Assembly: GCF_041381155.1 (NCBI RefSeq)
Contig: NC_091142.1
Span: 10,101,340 to 10,165,339, forward strand
Direction: 5' to 3'
From: Argopecten irradians
Lineage: Eukaryota; Mollusca; Bivalvia; Pectinida; Pectinidae
DNA length: 64,000 bases
In this document: positions 13,741 through 26,195 of the stretch, in pieces
Position numbering within the stretch: the stretch's first letter is position 1
How the letters are laid out: each line of letters opens with the position of its first letter
Program-made: the position numbers and the translations under genes
The notes under the pieces: generated by a model
Seen by the model: the letters and a program-made list of their open reading frames with translations, nothing else
The model's database searches: none
What the model was told of the DNA's origin: nothing

Positions 13741-14060
13741 TAGGCCTGGCACCATTTTAAAACAAAATCTCAGACAAGTTTAATCCTCAAAAGTCTGGAT
13801 TTTACTCAATTGATATCACTTTTCAACAGACACATAAAAATGATGAAAAAATGATTTCCACAAAATTGAATTATTGTCTCCTGAACACCTGCCATTCTCA
13901 TAAAATGATATTCTATAGGAATCTATTATGAAGAGCGATGAAGACAGCTGAAAACTAAAAATATATGAAAAAAATAACTTAAGACATTTTCAGTAAATTT
14001 CAAATTTGAGCAAAGTCTTCGAAATGAAATTTATCTGTTTATTGCATGGTGCCAGGCCTA
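13741..14060. mobile_element. TIR element of 320 bp, family unknown
   Basis: The left end reads TAGGCCTGGCACCAT and the right end is its exact reverse complement, giving 15-bp perfect terminal inverted repeats around about 290 bp of AT-rich filler with no open frame. The terminal TA may be part of a TA target duplication. Superfamily cannot be named from the ends alone. Confidence 0.75.
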
Positions 14061-16020
14061 GGTTTTGTAGAGTATGAAGCCCACATGAGGGCTATTTGTT
14101 GTGGGGTTTAAGTTGGACGGGTATTTATATCAAGTTGTATGTTATTTTTATATCAGAAACAAGTAAATAATTTGAACTTATGTTGTGTTTGATGTTCTTT
14201 TCCCACCAAACCAGTATCAGTCATTTCAATTCTGTGTCTTATTTATACATCGAAATATATTCTTATTTTGTCAAGTTTTTTGAACGAATGGAGCATTTGA
14301 AACAAAAAATACTGACCAAATACTATTTAATTAACGTCATTTAAGTTCATATTTAATAACAAATTCTTTTATATGGTTCAAAGTATACCCTAACGGTATG
14401 AAAGTGACACTTTATTCTTATATATATATACTTAATTGTCACTATAACTGTATAAACTAATCATTCCAAAATGAATAAACTGCCATTCAAAAATTGACCA
14501 TTATGACGTCAATAATATTACGGAATCGTCAATATGGTTGTCCTAAATAGATTAAATCGGCGTCAATACACTGTTTTCAGAGAGTTTTAAAGGCAATAAA
14601 TTCACAATGCGCTAGTGCGCATCATAATGCGGAAATAGCCCGCTATACGGTATTTATTTCTTTGGCAAAAGTGCTGATGTTTCTAATGCTTTACAAAAAT
14701 GCCTAATGGGACCGTATTTCAAAACTTCAGATTTTGAATAAATAGAGGTTACAAAACAAATGGTTATTATTTACGTGATTGGTATCACACGAGTTCATTT
14801 TTACAAAAAAAAAATTTATACAATAGACACGAACGTTAATTTAATTTACTAATAACAAATTATTTTAATTATGAACAACTATTCCATGCATTCCTACTTA
14901 CTAAACGTCTTTTTGAATCTAAATTTCGATAAATGAATGTAGGTACTTGAATAATAAACTGATTGATGTCGAACTACATCCGGGCATTTTTACGGCAAAT
15001 GTTTCTACTTTCCGACAAAAAATCACCAAACCATTGTAACCAAATTCAAGGCCGGCGTAGATACGTTAATTCTAACAAACCAAAGTTCATTCGATTAGTG
15101 ATGACGTTAACAATTTGTGACGTGACAATGAATAAAAATAGATTGGGTCAAAGTTTAAAATCTCGACCAATCAAAAGACTGGAAGGTCATAATTCAACAG
15201 TTGAAATTAATGCATGTATCTAACATCAAGCACATTTACTCAATGGACTGAAAGTGAAATAATACGACATATTGTAGTAGAAAATAGAATAGCTTGGGTT
15301 ATAAATACTGTAATATGCTCGGCATCATCGGCACGCTAATGGAACATGTGTTATCACACAAAACCATTCCAAACAACAATATATATTGTTATAATTTAAA
15401 TACAGCGATATCAAAATGAGCTGCGCAAAATAATTATGATTGTACATCATTATACATGAAAATATTTTTACTTCTGTGGATACAGATTCTGATCTGGTTA
15501 TCCATCGACCTACAGTACACGTCAGATGGATTTGTCCTCGTCCACTCTCAGCGTCACAAGTGACACAGGAATGGGTGGATCCGGTACATGTATGATCAAT
15601 ATAGTCAATTATTATGTAAAGTTTGCACGTTTGATATAAACTACACCTATGATGCTTCTGTTTACATTTAACTTGTGGTTCTTCCAAGTAGTTTATTACT
15701 ATATCTCGACAGTTTATAATTTCATGGTGTTGTTCCCGCAATTTGTTTACTTCTGTGCAGCGACAGATTAAAAATACCCACAAAAAACAATGCAGAAAAA
15801 ATGTATATGTCGCAGTTCTTTCAAGATGTTCAAATACTAGATGAAATACAGGAAACCAGAAAAGAAACAACGCAATTTAGTTTGTATTAAATTAATAAAA
15901 TGTTGTTTTCTTTTTTCTACAACGACAGATACAAGATGAAAAATACACATGTTGTCGTTTTAATTTGAAGATCGACAGTACCATCTATTTTATAGCTTAT
16001 TTTTTCAAAATTTATTGATA
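14061..16020. other. Intergenic DNA; one possible orphan exon on the minus strand
   Basis: No gene can be confirmed. A TGACGTCA site lies at 14504-14511. On the minus strand an open frame runs over 15325-15870 but has no ATG near its start. Inside it, 15472-15752 is bounded by a plausible 3' splice site (long pyrimidine tract then CACAG) and a GTAAAA 5' splice site, and encodes eight cysteines in about 93 residues, as in a secreted domain. This is discussed as a finding and not called as a gene. Confidence 0.4.
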
Positions 16021-16440
16021 AAACAGATTAAACAAACAAAACAACAATACAGTTTTCGAAAATAAACCGCGAAATGTAACTTCTATACAGTATGTTGATG
16101 TTATTTAAAGTCGTTTACTACTTCACAACGTCAACGACAAATATCATATTAAACAGATTAAACAAACAAAACAATAATACATTTAAGAAAATAAACCTCC
16201 CAAGAAATAGTTGCTATACAGTATGTTGCCTGTGTTCAGGTTGTTTACTACATCACAACGTCAACAACAAATAACATATAAAACAAATTAAACAAACAAA
16301 ACAATAATACAGTTAAGAAAATAAACCGCCCAAGAAATAGTTGCTATACAGTATGTTGCTGGTGTTCAGGTTGTTTACTACATTACAACGTCAACGACAA
16401 ATAGAAGATAAACCAAATGACACAAACAAGTACAACAACA
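16021..16440. repeat. Tandem repeat, 130-bp unit, about 3.2 copies
   Basis: Copies begin at 16021, 16151, 16281 and (partial) 16411, each starting AAACARATTAAACAAACAAA and later holding CTATACAGTATGTTG and ACAACGTCAAC. Copies two and three are the closest pair. The small open frames in this block are by-products of the repeat. Confidence 0.85.
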
Positions 16441-16964
16441 ATACTGCCCAGTTTACGTCACTGACTCCTCCAGCTATACTACATTGTAGAAGCTCCTCTC
16501 TGCAGGCGTATGGTGGCGGTATCACTATTGGGAATTGACGTAAATTGAAAACGGACTGATGGATACGATCTTGGAGCATGACTTTGACATTAGGCTATGA
16601 TATAGAAGATTGTGGGTCACCCATCGTACGCCACAGAGAATATATTAACTTATAGCTAAGGCAAAAACAGGCGATTTCCAATTATCTTTCTCCATCATGG
16701 GATATTGAATGTTTATTTATATCTCTTACATTGAATTCTGATTGAATGTGTACAGCACCGAAGCAATTTTTTTTAATGAGATTTGTCATGATAAATCTTT
16801 GTTTGTGTCAATGTTAATTTTAACTATCGGTTTTTTGTAAGCGTATGTTTGCATTTAGTCAAGATTCATTAAGTTTTCCTATAGTATATCTGTTAACGTC
16901 TTTAGCATTTGAATCATTTTTAATTATGTCGCACAATTCGAAAATCTGATATATATGAAAATGT

Positions 16965-17200
16965 TGTTAACCAACTTTCTTTCGCTGATACTAAATTTCG
17001 CAATTTATAAAAAAAATTCGCAAAAAAAAGTTTTCGCGAATTTGAAAATTAATTGCAAATCTATATCAATATAAGCGGAATTTACATGCATTCCGGGAGA
17101 TAAATATTTGTGAATTTACTGTTATCGCGAAATTCGCAAAAGTTAATAGAACGCGAAAGAAATTTCGTTAATACATGTAGTAACTGCAAATTGGTTTATA
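16965..17200. mobile_element. MITE-like repeat rich in TTCGC words, copy A
   Basis: It begins TGTTAACCAACTTTCTTTCG and ends with related inverted words (GCGAAAGAAATTTCG, then AAATTGGTTTATA). The same ends and internal words (AAATTTCGC, TATCAATATA) recur at 23791-23999, so this is a dispersed family. The ends are eroded and the right limit is approximate. Confidence 0.55.
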
Positions 17201-18826
17201 TGTAATAAATATCTGATGTTTACTCATCGATGAATCGATAGACAATGGAGACCCAGCTACCAGTATCATTTGTTGATGTTGAAGTGATAGATATCCTCGT
17301 TTCTTCTTGTATTGATCGATTTTTTATCTTACGCTTACAAAATTGCTTCTACAGTTGACCCTTGATAAGCCAGACAATTTCCTCACTATTAAGGTAATTC
17401 TTTTATAACATCACGACGTCATGAGAGCCTTGCGTTGACAATTTATTGTGTGGCGTAGATTGGTACTGCAAGGCTGATAGATATTTGATACATTTGACCA
17501 TTTTCTTTTCGCGTGAGATTATATTTCGCGCAGTTAGCGAGCGACAGGAAATTGCGAAAACTAGTCGTCGCAAAAATACACGCAACACAGATATATATGA
17601 TTCATTATCGCGAATCACCATTAAGGAATCGTTTGTCACAAAGACTGGAAAATAAGTATCCGCCAAAAAAAGTTGGCTTACATGATATGACATGATTTTT
17701 ATTTGGTTACAGGTTTATTATCGCTTACATGACTATGACAATTGCTAGGATTTGTGTCAATATGAAATGATAACAAAACCTGGCTGAAGATTAATAATAT
17801 GTAAATATTGAATACTACTATTTGGACAGAGCAATTGTATACAAAATCATTGTACAGTGGACATACACTAAAATTGTAATGTCTACTGCTGGCTGAAACC
17901 AAAGCATTTAAAATTTACTAAATATTTTAAGTGAGAAATTGAGAGTGAAAGAAATGTTTCTTTTGTACGTATCTTTGTGTACTGTGAAAAAACTATCAAT
18001 AAGAATGTGTTTCAAGTGAAAAAAGTGAAGATTAAGAAATTACAGTGTGTTGTTATTGTCTTTAGGGCTGATATACTATAAACGTTCTTATTTTAGCGCA
18101 GATAAATTTGAGCGCAAATGAAAAAAGAAAACCAGTAAATTATGATTTATTAGCGAGGATATATATTCACGCAATTTGGTGATTCAATATATCGGAAATA
18201 CACTATTATTTACAGTAAAATATGGATTATATTAGTTTTACAAGCATTCAGACACTTGAGAACTGTCTACTGAAGCCTCATATTCTCGAGTTCAATTTTG
18301 TTTTCGTTTTACCCTCATGGGAATGAGGAATTAATATATCCTGCTAACAGAACACTAGTCATCTCTCTGGTAAAATGTTCATGATTTCATGGTCAGACAC
18401 CACCTGTCTGAAGAAAGTCCCCCTTAGAGAGCATGGTGTCCTAAAGGCCTAGATATGTCAATATCTGTCGCTTCTATTCAGACATGATATTCAAGTGCAA
18501 AAGCACCAAAAACTCATTAAAGCAAAGACGTAATATAAAGGGACATCCGCAAGACCATATTAGCAGAAAGGTCAAGAACAAAACAAAACTGGAGAATTGT
18601 AAGCGTAAAGCATGTAAGATTGCCTTAAAACAAGAAATACGCAGCTGATTTTCTTTAATAGTAGAACAATTTGGGAAGTGGGGGCTTATTTTCAAACAAG
18701 GTGTGATACACGATAAGATAATAAGAATGCACATTCAAGAGAACAGCACAAAGAATAAAGAACGAGCAAGATTTTACCACTTTGCCAATACGCTTGAGCT
18801 AAATTTGATAGAGAAAATACACTGTG
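17201..18826. other. Intergenic DNA without recognised genes
   Basis: Nothing coding was recognised. Scattered TTCGCG-type words near 17.5 kb and 18.1 kb suggest fragments of the same interspersed repeat class as the elements at 17.0 and 23.8 kb. Short frames on both strands at 17403-17902 and 18474-18891 have no motif. Confidence 0.5.
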
Positions 18827-19032
18827 TAGCCGGTTATTTTAGCTATTTTGCTATTATCGCAAAAATTGATCCGCAAAATGTTATGAAATGATTTCATCAA
18901 AATGTTACATTAAGGCCGTGCATATCGAAAAAGTTCAAAATTGCTCAAATTTCAATTAAAAATCGCTAACAAATGATTTTCTCAGGTTTAGATCAAAGCG
19001 AATAAAATTTGGCTCGCGAAAATAACCGGCTA
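18827..19032. mobile_element. Short TIR element (MITE), 206 bp
   Basis: The left end TAGCCGGTTATTTT is matched by its reverse complement AAAATAACCGGCTA at the right end, giving 14-bp inverted ends. The interior is AT-rich and non-coding. The outermost TA may be a TA target duplication. Confidence 0.7.
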
Positions 19033-20550
19033 TATGGAAACAAATATCAGTACTCATAAAAGCTTTTTGTAAATTTATTGCTTCGAACATTGTAATTCGA
19101 AAGCGCATATAATCTTGTCACACTACTCTAAGAGTTAAGTCTATCTTACTAAATTTTATTTTGAAACTAATTGAAATATACATAATATGACTGATGACAA
19201 GGCCTTAAAGGGTCAGCCAGATGTTTTAGTAAGCATTAATCATACAATGTTAAAAAGTGCAATTTATGAAAATAACAAGGCTGACTTTCCTGTTTATTTT
19301 TCATTCATACGGTCACACTCTATTCTATTCCAAAACACGCATTTGAGAAGGAAACCGCTATTAGAGAACGAAGAAATTTGATTTTCGTAACAGATATTCC
19401 GTTTTTGGTCAGTTGATTATATTGGAAGGTTGTCTAAAGCATTTGAACGTTTACAAATAAAGAGCGATAGCACTGAGCTCTGTCGGATGAAGATTACGTT
19501 TGCCAGATCATAAGAGTGTTTAAACCGCTCGATTATATAATGAACTTATTTCCAAGCATCATATCCATAGTGATTACCCATGATTCCCCTCCCCATATGT
19601 ATAAAAAATGGAGGCCGAAAACTGAAACTGTCACTGTGTAGGATTGGATTTTGAAAATAAGGTTTTTACTTATATTTTTGAGTATGTTTTACTTTAGAAG
19701 TGCTTCGGACTCGGGCACAATGGGCAACGCCCTTATCTAAGAATTATTTCTTCTTGGTGGACATTGACAGTTACTAGCTTATCTGTATTTGGAGTTATCT
19801 TAAGAATACGATGTATCCATTACCTATTCGCTAGAGCAGATAATCAAGAGCGAAAACAAAATAATGCAACCCAATGATAAATGTACGTCGCTATCATGAG
19901 CGACAGTTGTAACGTTAGCACGTGACTTTTTCACAAGAGATGAGGCTCTGGCTTGTTCTTTAAGGCATTGATATTACATTACTCTTTTTGCCTACTATAT
20001 CTTATTTGTATTATCTGTCTAGTATACATGTATATACTATCATTCACCTTTCTGACTGTATCCCTGAACACCTACTTAAAAAGCATAATCCAACGATAGG
20101 GTCATTCTCCTCTAGTTCAACGACAGTGCAATGCTCATCTATTTTTAACAACAGTTCGCATTCTATTGTACCTTCGTGGTTTAACATACATCGCCGACTT
20201 TGTGCAAAACCTAATATAGAAATAAAGTGATGTTTTCAGTGAAGAAATTGTCGTAGTTTCGTATTCCATTAGTCTAAATATCTGTTTGTGGAGAGGTTTT
20301 GGTGATAAAACAGTTAAAAACATGTAAAACATGTTTAAATCCCGATTCACATCGTGTGTGTTCTAGAGTCAATCAAATAATTGTATAACTTTTAGTACTT
20401 TTAGAGCAATTAGTACCTAAAAATACTTGTTGTTGCAGTAATGGTAACAACTAGTGTAATTCACAAGATGCAATAACTAGTTTAATTGATTCTTTGATTT
20501 TATTTACAAGGAAAAATACCGCATTCTTCCCAAATATGCACATACTCATG
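19033..20550. other. Intergenic DNA without recognised genes
   Basis: No feature could be supported here. The open frames at 19187-19381 and 19988-20230 lack motifs and splice context. Confidence 0.5.
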
Positions 20551-20755
20551 CACAAAGCATACCGTATGCAGTGGACACCCCAGTCTCTCCAAAACTCACA
20601 TGCACTCATTGCACAAAGCATATCGTATGCAGTGGACACCCCAGTCTCTCCCAAACTCACATGCACTCATTGCACAAAGCATATCGTATGCAGTGGACAC
20701 CCCAGTCTCCCTAAACAAACAGGCACTCGTTGCACAAAGCTGTCGCGTACAATGG
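20551..20755. repeat. Tandem repeat, 61-bp unit, about 3.3 copies
   Basis: CACAAAGCAT marks unit starts at 20551, 20612, 20673 and 20733. Each full unit also holds CGTATGCAGTGGACACCCCA and CATGCACTCATTG. The third and fourth copies are more diverged. The open frames on both strands here merely read through the array. Confidence 0.9.
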
Positions 20756-21943
20756 TCCTAGATGTTAAAACGACATTTGCTGTACAAAACAATCGACCAT
20801 CGTATAAATGTTAGGCTCTCCTCAATGTTCATGAGGATCACAAATAATACATTTACAAGGTGGTATATTTCATGCACATGGTTATTAAACAGCAGTGAAA
20901 TAGTCTGGCGTCCTAATTTGGGGGGAATGAATGCTATTCACAAGAGCTGCTTATAAATATGCAAGTCTCAAAATCTTGAAAACCAGAGCATTAATTGGTG
21001 GTACTTTGAGGGACAATGACAGATATAAAATATGCTCTGATTTTACGTTAAATTGTTAGTAGATGTTGATTTTTAATCGTACAATTTGGCTATGTACCAT
21101 TAATTCTAATAAAAGCGACTTTGTTTAGCCAATTGTAAAGTTTTGGTAATTGCATTTAGCATTAAACCTTTGAGACGTTTATCCTAAAACTGCATACGAA
21201 TTTTTATCGCATAATTATAATAATTAAGCTACATTTAAAAGAATCTGAACGTAAAATCTAGCGGAGGCCGCCATTTTGTCATGACGTCATCAAATACTAA
21301 CGTCACGTCAAGTCGTGACGTCAAGTCGTGACGTCTCAATGGATTCCCAGCCAATGAAAAGCGCTTTAGGTTATATCACACTAGTGACGAGCGAAAAAAA
21401 AACATAGGCGAAGTTGCTGGATATCATGCGGATTATGTAATAAAGTATTTTTGAATCATATTTCATAACCGATGAATAAAAGTATGGTGAGTGCAACAAA
21501 GGTACTTAAAGTGTTGTTGGCAAGGATTCAATGCCGCCCACTGATTCCGAAAATGTTAACTCGGCGCCTCCCAAAGGGAACAAAATGGTGTGATGATGGT
21601 AATTTTACTGCCTGTTTGTGGTATTTCCCTTGAGACCAAAATGGCGATACTGTTGATACTTTACTCTCAAAACTGTCCGCACTATTTGAAGGTTGATTAA
21701 TGTTGTTGGACCCGTCTAGAAAAAAAAACAGAAGAAGGGGTAAACAAATAGACTGTGCACTTTTTGTACCGAGTAACAAATTGGCGTTATCCTCAGAACG
21801 GGCATAATACAATTACAATTGTTTATAGTGTTATTGGACTGTACACCATCGAACAGACACGGTTAAGAATAACAATACACAGTCATACTGATATTATTAA
21901 TGCCAACGATTTCATAATTGTCTTTTTCAATGAAAATGGTTAA
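20756..21943. other. Intergenic DNA with a CRE-like cluster
   Basis: No gene was recognised. A cluster of TGACGTC words lies at 21282-21335. An oligo-A run near 21719 and a motif-free open frame at 21528-21812 were noted but not called. Confidence 0.5.
21282..21335. promoter_or_regulatory. Cluster of CRE/ATF-like sites
   Basis: Two full TGACGTCA palindromes (21282-21289 and 21316-21323) and further half or near sites (ACGTCACGTC, GTGACGTCTC) fall within about 55 bp, with the word AGTCGTGACGTC repeated in tandem. The full palindrome is the consensus for CREB/ATF dimers. No gene starts nearby, so a role in transcription is not shown; the words may simply belong to a repeat. Confidence 0.45.
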
Positions 21944-22298
21944 AGATGCTCCACCGCTGACAAATGGTATTTTTTCGCTATCAAAAACAGGAGCAGACAA
22001 TTTAGTATTTTTCTTCAGTGGCAAAAGCTACTTGCTTTACACCATTACCACCATTGAAAAGTTTGGGCTTCTAATTTTACTTTAAGTTAAAAATATGAAA
22101 AATAATTAATTGCATCCCGAAAAAGTTCCGTGTTACTATATCCTATATGGAATGAAGTACTAGTTGCGCATGCACCAATGGCGGAATAAATTATTTTATA
22201 TTATTTTTGTGTTAATTAGACATATATATACATGATTAAACACCAATTATTGTTCAAATGATGAATACCATTTATGCTCTGTCGGCGGTGGAGCATCT
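21944..22298. mobile_element. TTAA-flanked MITE (piggyBac-like), long copy
   Basis: The ends AGATGCTCCACCGC and GCGGTGGAGCATCT are inverted copies, and TTAA flanks both sides (21940-21943 and 22299-22302), the target site of piggyBac transposons. The body matches 32223-32484 closely over most of its length (shared word CACCATTACCACCATTGAAA) but carries roughly 90 bp extra before the right end. No open frame. Confidence 0.85.
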
Positions 22299-22302
22299 TT
22301 AA

Positions 22303-23790
22303 TTATTTAATTCATTCTGGAACTTAACTTTTTTCATGAACATTATTTACTGTAAACGAGGAAATTTACGCGGGGGGAATGCACGCTTAATCGCGAAAAT
22401 TTCCCCTGTGCGTTGTGTTTTGTAAACTTTACACAAAAAATTATCACGAAGGCGCAAATTTCCATGTTTGCATTAACTTCAGAAAATTTCTTATCTTACA
22501 ATGTAAAATTTCTAATAGGAAAGCTTTACAGAGCTAACAGAAATTTCCTATGGGAATTTTTTAAGTTGGGAAATTTCCTTGATTTATGGGAAATATTCGA
22601 TAACCTGAACACATTACAAAACACATTAGAAAAACATATCTTTCAACGATCATCATGTTATGCAAAATAGGTACCATTTTATACCAGTAGAATTGCTATT
22701 GAAAACCAGAGACAACTTTTGTAAATTCAAATCACCTCTTTGCTAAAGACAATAACAACTACATGGTTTTACGTCGGGATTATGATGGAGACGATTATTT
22801 CCGTCAGTTCTGGACAAAGGATGGGGAATATAGTTAGCAGATAAATTTACATTGTCTGTTCCACAGAGTTATTGGCCTAAGATATATGACCGTGCACGCC
22901 CTACATTATAGAAAAAAAACAACTTGGTGGAACAGTCTGACCTTCTCTGTGTAAACAACTTCGACACGGAATCATGATCCCGGGGGATATTACTCACTTA
23001 CCAAACAAGAAAATGCTGATACAGAAAATGGCCATTCAATTACGTGGTTTGTAGTTAGTGTTCAAATGTAGTTAGCTTATGGGAGAAGTGAGCTTTAGTC
23101 ACGATCTCTGAGGTATTTTATCAGTATAATAGCGGGGGAGTGCATCATTAATTATGTATCTGCCTCCCCGCGGTACTACTGGTTAGCGCAAACGTGATGA
23201 GTAGGATGTTTTAGGATGGTATGAGGAAAGAAGCAAGTCATGGATGTTTAGACCCACTGCACTACTGTATCCTTTAACTTTTCCTCGACGACTTAGTTAA
23301 GCGTTTTCATACCATTTAGACAACGAATTGAGTTTTGATTTAAATTTTCGTGGTTCTATTTTAACTGTATTTGTAAGCATTTTCTGGGCGACTGAATCTA
23401 AAATTTAGATTTCTGTGGTTCTATTTGTTGTCATTTTTGCGGCGATTTTTTTTCCGAGATCTTTTATCGCTTGCGAAATGCCATAAATGTAGTTAAACGT
23501 AAAATCAAGTTGGTGAACAGCGATATCCACGCTGTGCAAAAGCAGAAAGACCCCGTGTCAGTGTTAGAATATACCTTTTAAGACCAAATTATATTCCTAC
23601 CATTTTTATTAAAAGAAACAATAAAATATGTTTTCCACCTCTCCCAATGAAGACTTCTATCATTTCTTTTTCTCGTGTATTTCCAATAATGTTGTATCTT
23701 AATTTTTGTGGTTATTTTCTTCTGTACGTGAATGGATTGCTGTTAGGATATCCTAATTATTATAAAGTACTTACCTGGTCGCAAATACAC
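22303..23790. other. Intergenic DNA without recognised genes
   Basis: No gene was recognised. Around 22.35-22.41 kb there are TACGCG and TCGCGAAAATTT words of the interspersed repeat class noted at 17.0 and 23.8 kb. The open frame at 22413-22670 has no motif. Confidence 0.5.
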
Positions 23791-23999
23791 TGTAGACCAA
23801 CTTTCTTTCGCGACAATTAAATTTCGCCATTCCAATTTCAAAATGAGTTCGCGAAGATAAATATTCGCGGATTTTACAATTGAATGATAATTCCTATCAA
23901 TATAGATGATGTAGATATGTATTCGAGTGACAAACTTTCGCGAATTTTACTTGGGTCACGAAACTCACGAAATCGCATGCGAATGAAATTTGGTTTACA
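23791..23999. mobile_element. MITE-like repeat rich in TTCGC words, copy B
   Basis: The left end TGTAGACCAACTTTCTTTCG pairs with the right end GCGAATGAAATTTGGTTTACA read on the other strand, with a few mismatches. It shares ends and internal words with 16965-17200. No coding capacity. Confidence 0.65.
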
Positions 24000-24924
24000 A
24001 TAAACATTTTTATGCACATTCATTATTTCTACTCCCAATGTATATAACCAGAAATAATTTTGTGTTTCAACAGAAGATCAGTTTTTGACCATATCATGCT
24101 TCAGTTACGTAAATACATATCAGTATAAAGTAAATAAAACCTGCCTTGATGTCACCTTACTGAATATAACATACACTAATTAGGTCAGCATTTTAATTCT
24201 TACTAATGAGGTGTTTATATCATACTTTTAAATAACTCTGTATGACTTTATGCAGCTTGAAAATCGATAAAAATCAAACATTTTGTATATAAATATTTTT
24301 TTCTTTTACAATAATTACACTTTCAAAGGTTCATCCTATGTGATAATGTGAGGCAACTCGATATTCTACAGCAGTTTTTAATGTCATTCAGCTGACTGAA
24401 CAATCAGAATACGACATCTAGCATTTTATTGTTTGCAGTAAAAGTCACATTAATCTAGCATGCAGTGTTGATTGATATTTTAAGTTGCGTAATGACATAG
24501 AATCTTAGTATTTAACCTCTAAGCCACCACTTCAATACGACAGAAGATCTGCGATACCTTCTATATTATGTGTTATACCATTGGGTGTTCACAATATATG
24601 TATATCCGCTATCAAGCTAGGTCTCTGATAACCCCTACGGACACGCTTCTTGTACACATGTTCTTAATGACATTCTTGATTATTTATCATAGCAATGTAG
24701 TTTTCCTAGAATTTATCTTATTGTTGACATTTTTAGATTCTATTTAACTACAAACAAACTTAGTGTTGTGTCCGATTAAATTTCGCATATTTTGCCAGTA
24801 AGTAGAATTTGCGAAATACTGAATTACAGTTAAAGAAGACCATGACTGTAAATTGCAAACTTAAACCGACGCAAAAAGGGTTAATTAAAAGTATTTTAAT
24901 GAATACAAATCAAATTTTCCACAC
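24000..24924. other. Intergenic DNA without recognised genes
   Basis: Nothing was recognised beyond a short TTTCGC/GCGAAAT block near 24.78-24.82 kb. Confidence 0.5.
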
Positions 24925-25067
24925 TACTACTTACTTAGGTATTGATCATGACGTTCTCTATTTGTAATAGTAACGTCATATGTTTTATAAAAAAAACGAC
25001 GTGAGGTTTGATCACAAGACAATGACATCACAACGAATACCTACCTGCAAGGGAGGTAACTATGGAA
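24925..25067. mobile_element. GGGAGRTAACTC-family MITE, eroded copy
   Basis: The right end has the family signature AATACCTACCTGCAAGGGAG followed by GTAACT; the left end holds the eroded inverse (TTAGGTATTGATCATGACG). The interior carries paired ATGACGT-type words near both ends, as in the copy at 26060-26195. Confidence 0.6.
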
Positions 25068-25839
25068 CATACAAAGACAAAGTAATTTTCAAATGCACAA
25101 TGTACCTAAATATAGAGGAAAAATCTTAATTAGATAATTAGAATAGTTACGGTAAGTGCCTCATTAAGTTAAACAAACGTGTACCCAATGACACCCGTGA
25201 GAAATAGACTATTCCAGAGATAATTGAAATTTGCTTTCTCGTGATAACGTTAATCAATTCACACAAATTTTAATAAATAATCACGTGGCATATATTTGAC
25301 GAGGGACATACTACATGGCCTCACATTAACGGAATTATGGCAACACGTACTGAACTATAAGATCATTACATAGGCGCGTAATGATATAATTAGGTTCGTG
25401 GAAGAGCGGAAACAAGTATGAATTTTTGATAAGTTATTAACTGCTTTCTCTGTTCATTACAAAAACACGCTACAATACGGAGTGGCATATAATTACTTTG
25501 TGGTATAAAGGGTTATTTTTATTGGTAGTTCATCATCAGGAATGTAATTGTTAGGTAATTATAATCCATTATCAGAAGCACACATTTGCATAAGCACAAA
25601 ACGAAAGTTTACAATATTTATGAGAATCTGCAGCACAAAAGAAAGTTTATAATATACATGAAAATCCGCAATGACACATATCGAAATAGGGTTTTCGATG
25701 AAACAAAAATAATATAAGCTCGTAAAATCGTCCATTTGACAGACGATATATGTTTGGTCTCAAAACAATGTCATCTCTAGGATAGACAACAAAACTGTGT
25801 AGTCTCGAACAAAAGTCTATACAGAACAATTCTTACCAT

Positions 25840-25939
25840 CAGGTATGTCTAGCCTGGAGGCCCTACCCATAATTCCTAGCGATGGGTAACCCACCGCTAG
25901 GAATTATGGGTAGGGCCTCCAGGCTACAGGTATGTCTAG
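25840..25939. repeat. Perfect 32-bp inverted repeat (hairpin) between direct repeats
   Basis: The arm 25850-25881 is the exact reverse complement of 25895-25926, leaving a 13-base loop that itself contains the palindrome TGGGTAACCCA. The word CAGGTATGTCTAG (13 bp) stands on both outer sides (25840-25852 and 25927-25939), overlapping the left arm by three bases, as a target-site duplication would. No second copy was seen in the window. It could be a tiny fold-back element or a recent inverted duplication. Confidence 0.9.
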
Positions 25940-26059
25940 AAATAAAGTCCATATGAAACATAAAACAACCGTCCTGGAATATTTTAGATATATCATTGGT
26001 CAAATACAAAATGCACATTATCGAAACAAACCTTTTCCGTTTTAGCACAAAAAAATAAT

Positions 26060-26195
26060 TATAACTCCCTTGTGGGTATGTATCAATTGTGACGTCATCA
26101 ATTTGTGAGCGAAAATCACGTGGTTTTTTTTGTGAAATGTATAACGATACACTCGCAAACACATAACGTCACCATCAATACCTACCCGCAAGTGC
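26060..26195. mobile_element. GGGAGRTAACTC-family MITE with internal TGACGTCA
   Basis: The left end reads ATAACTCCCTTGTGGGTATG and the right end ATACCTACCCGCAAGTG, imperfect inverted copies of each other. Just inside the left end is TGTGACGTCATCAATTTGTG and just inside the right end the inverse-like AACGTCACCATCAATAC, so the CRE-like word is part of the terminal repeat. No coding capacity. Confidence 0.75.

Noticed and set aside
15325..15870. 181-codon minus-strand frame as a complete gene
   Set aside because: The first codon is TTG and no ATG exists until near the end of the frame. Only an internal segment is worth considering as an exon.
20494..20814. 106-codon frame over the 61-bp repeat
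   Set aside because: The frame exists because the repeat has few stops; both strands are open and no motif is present.
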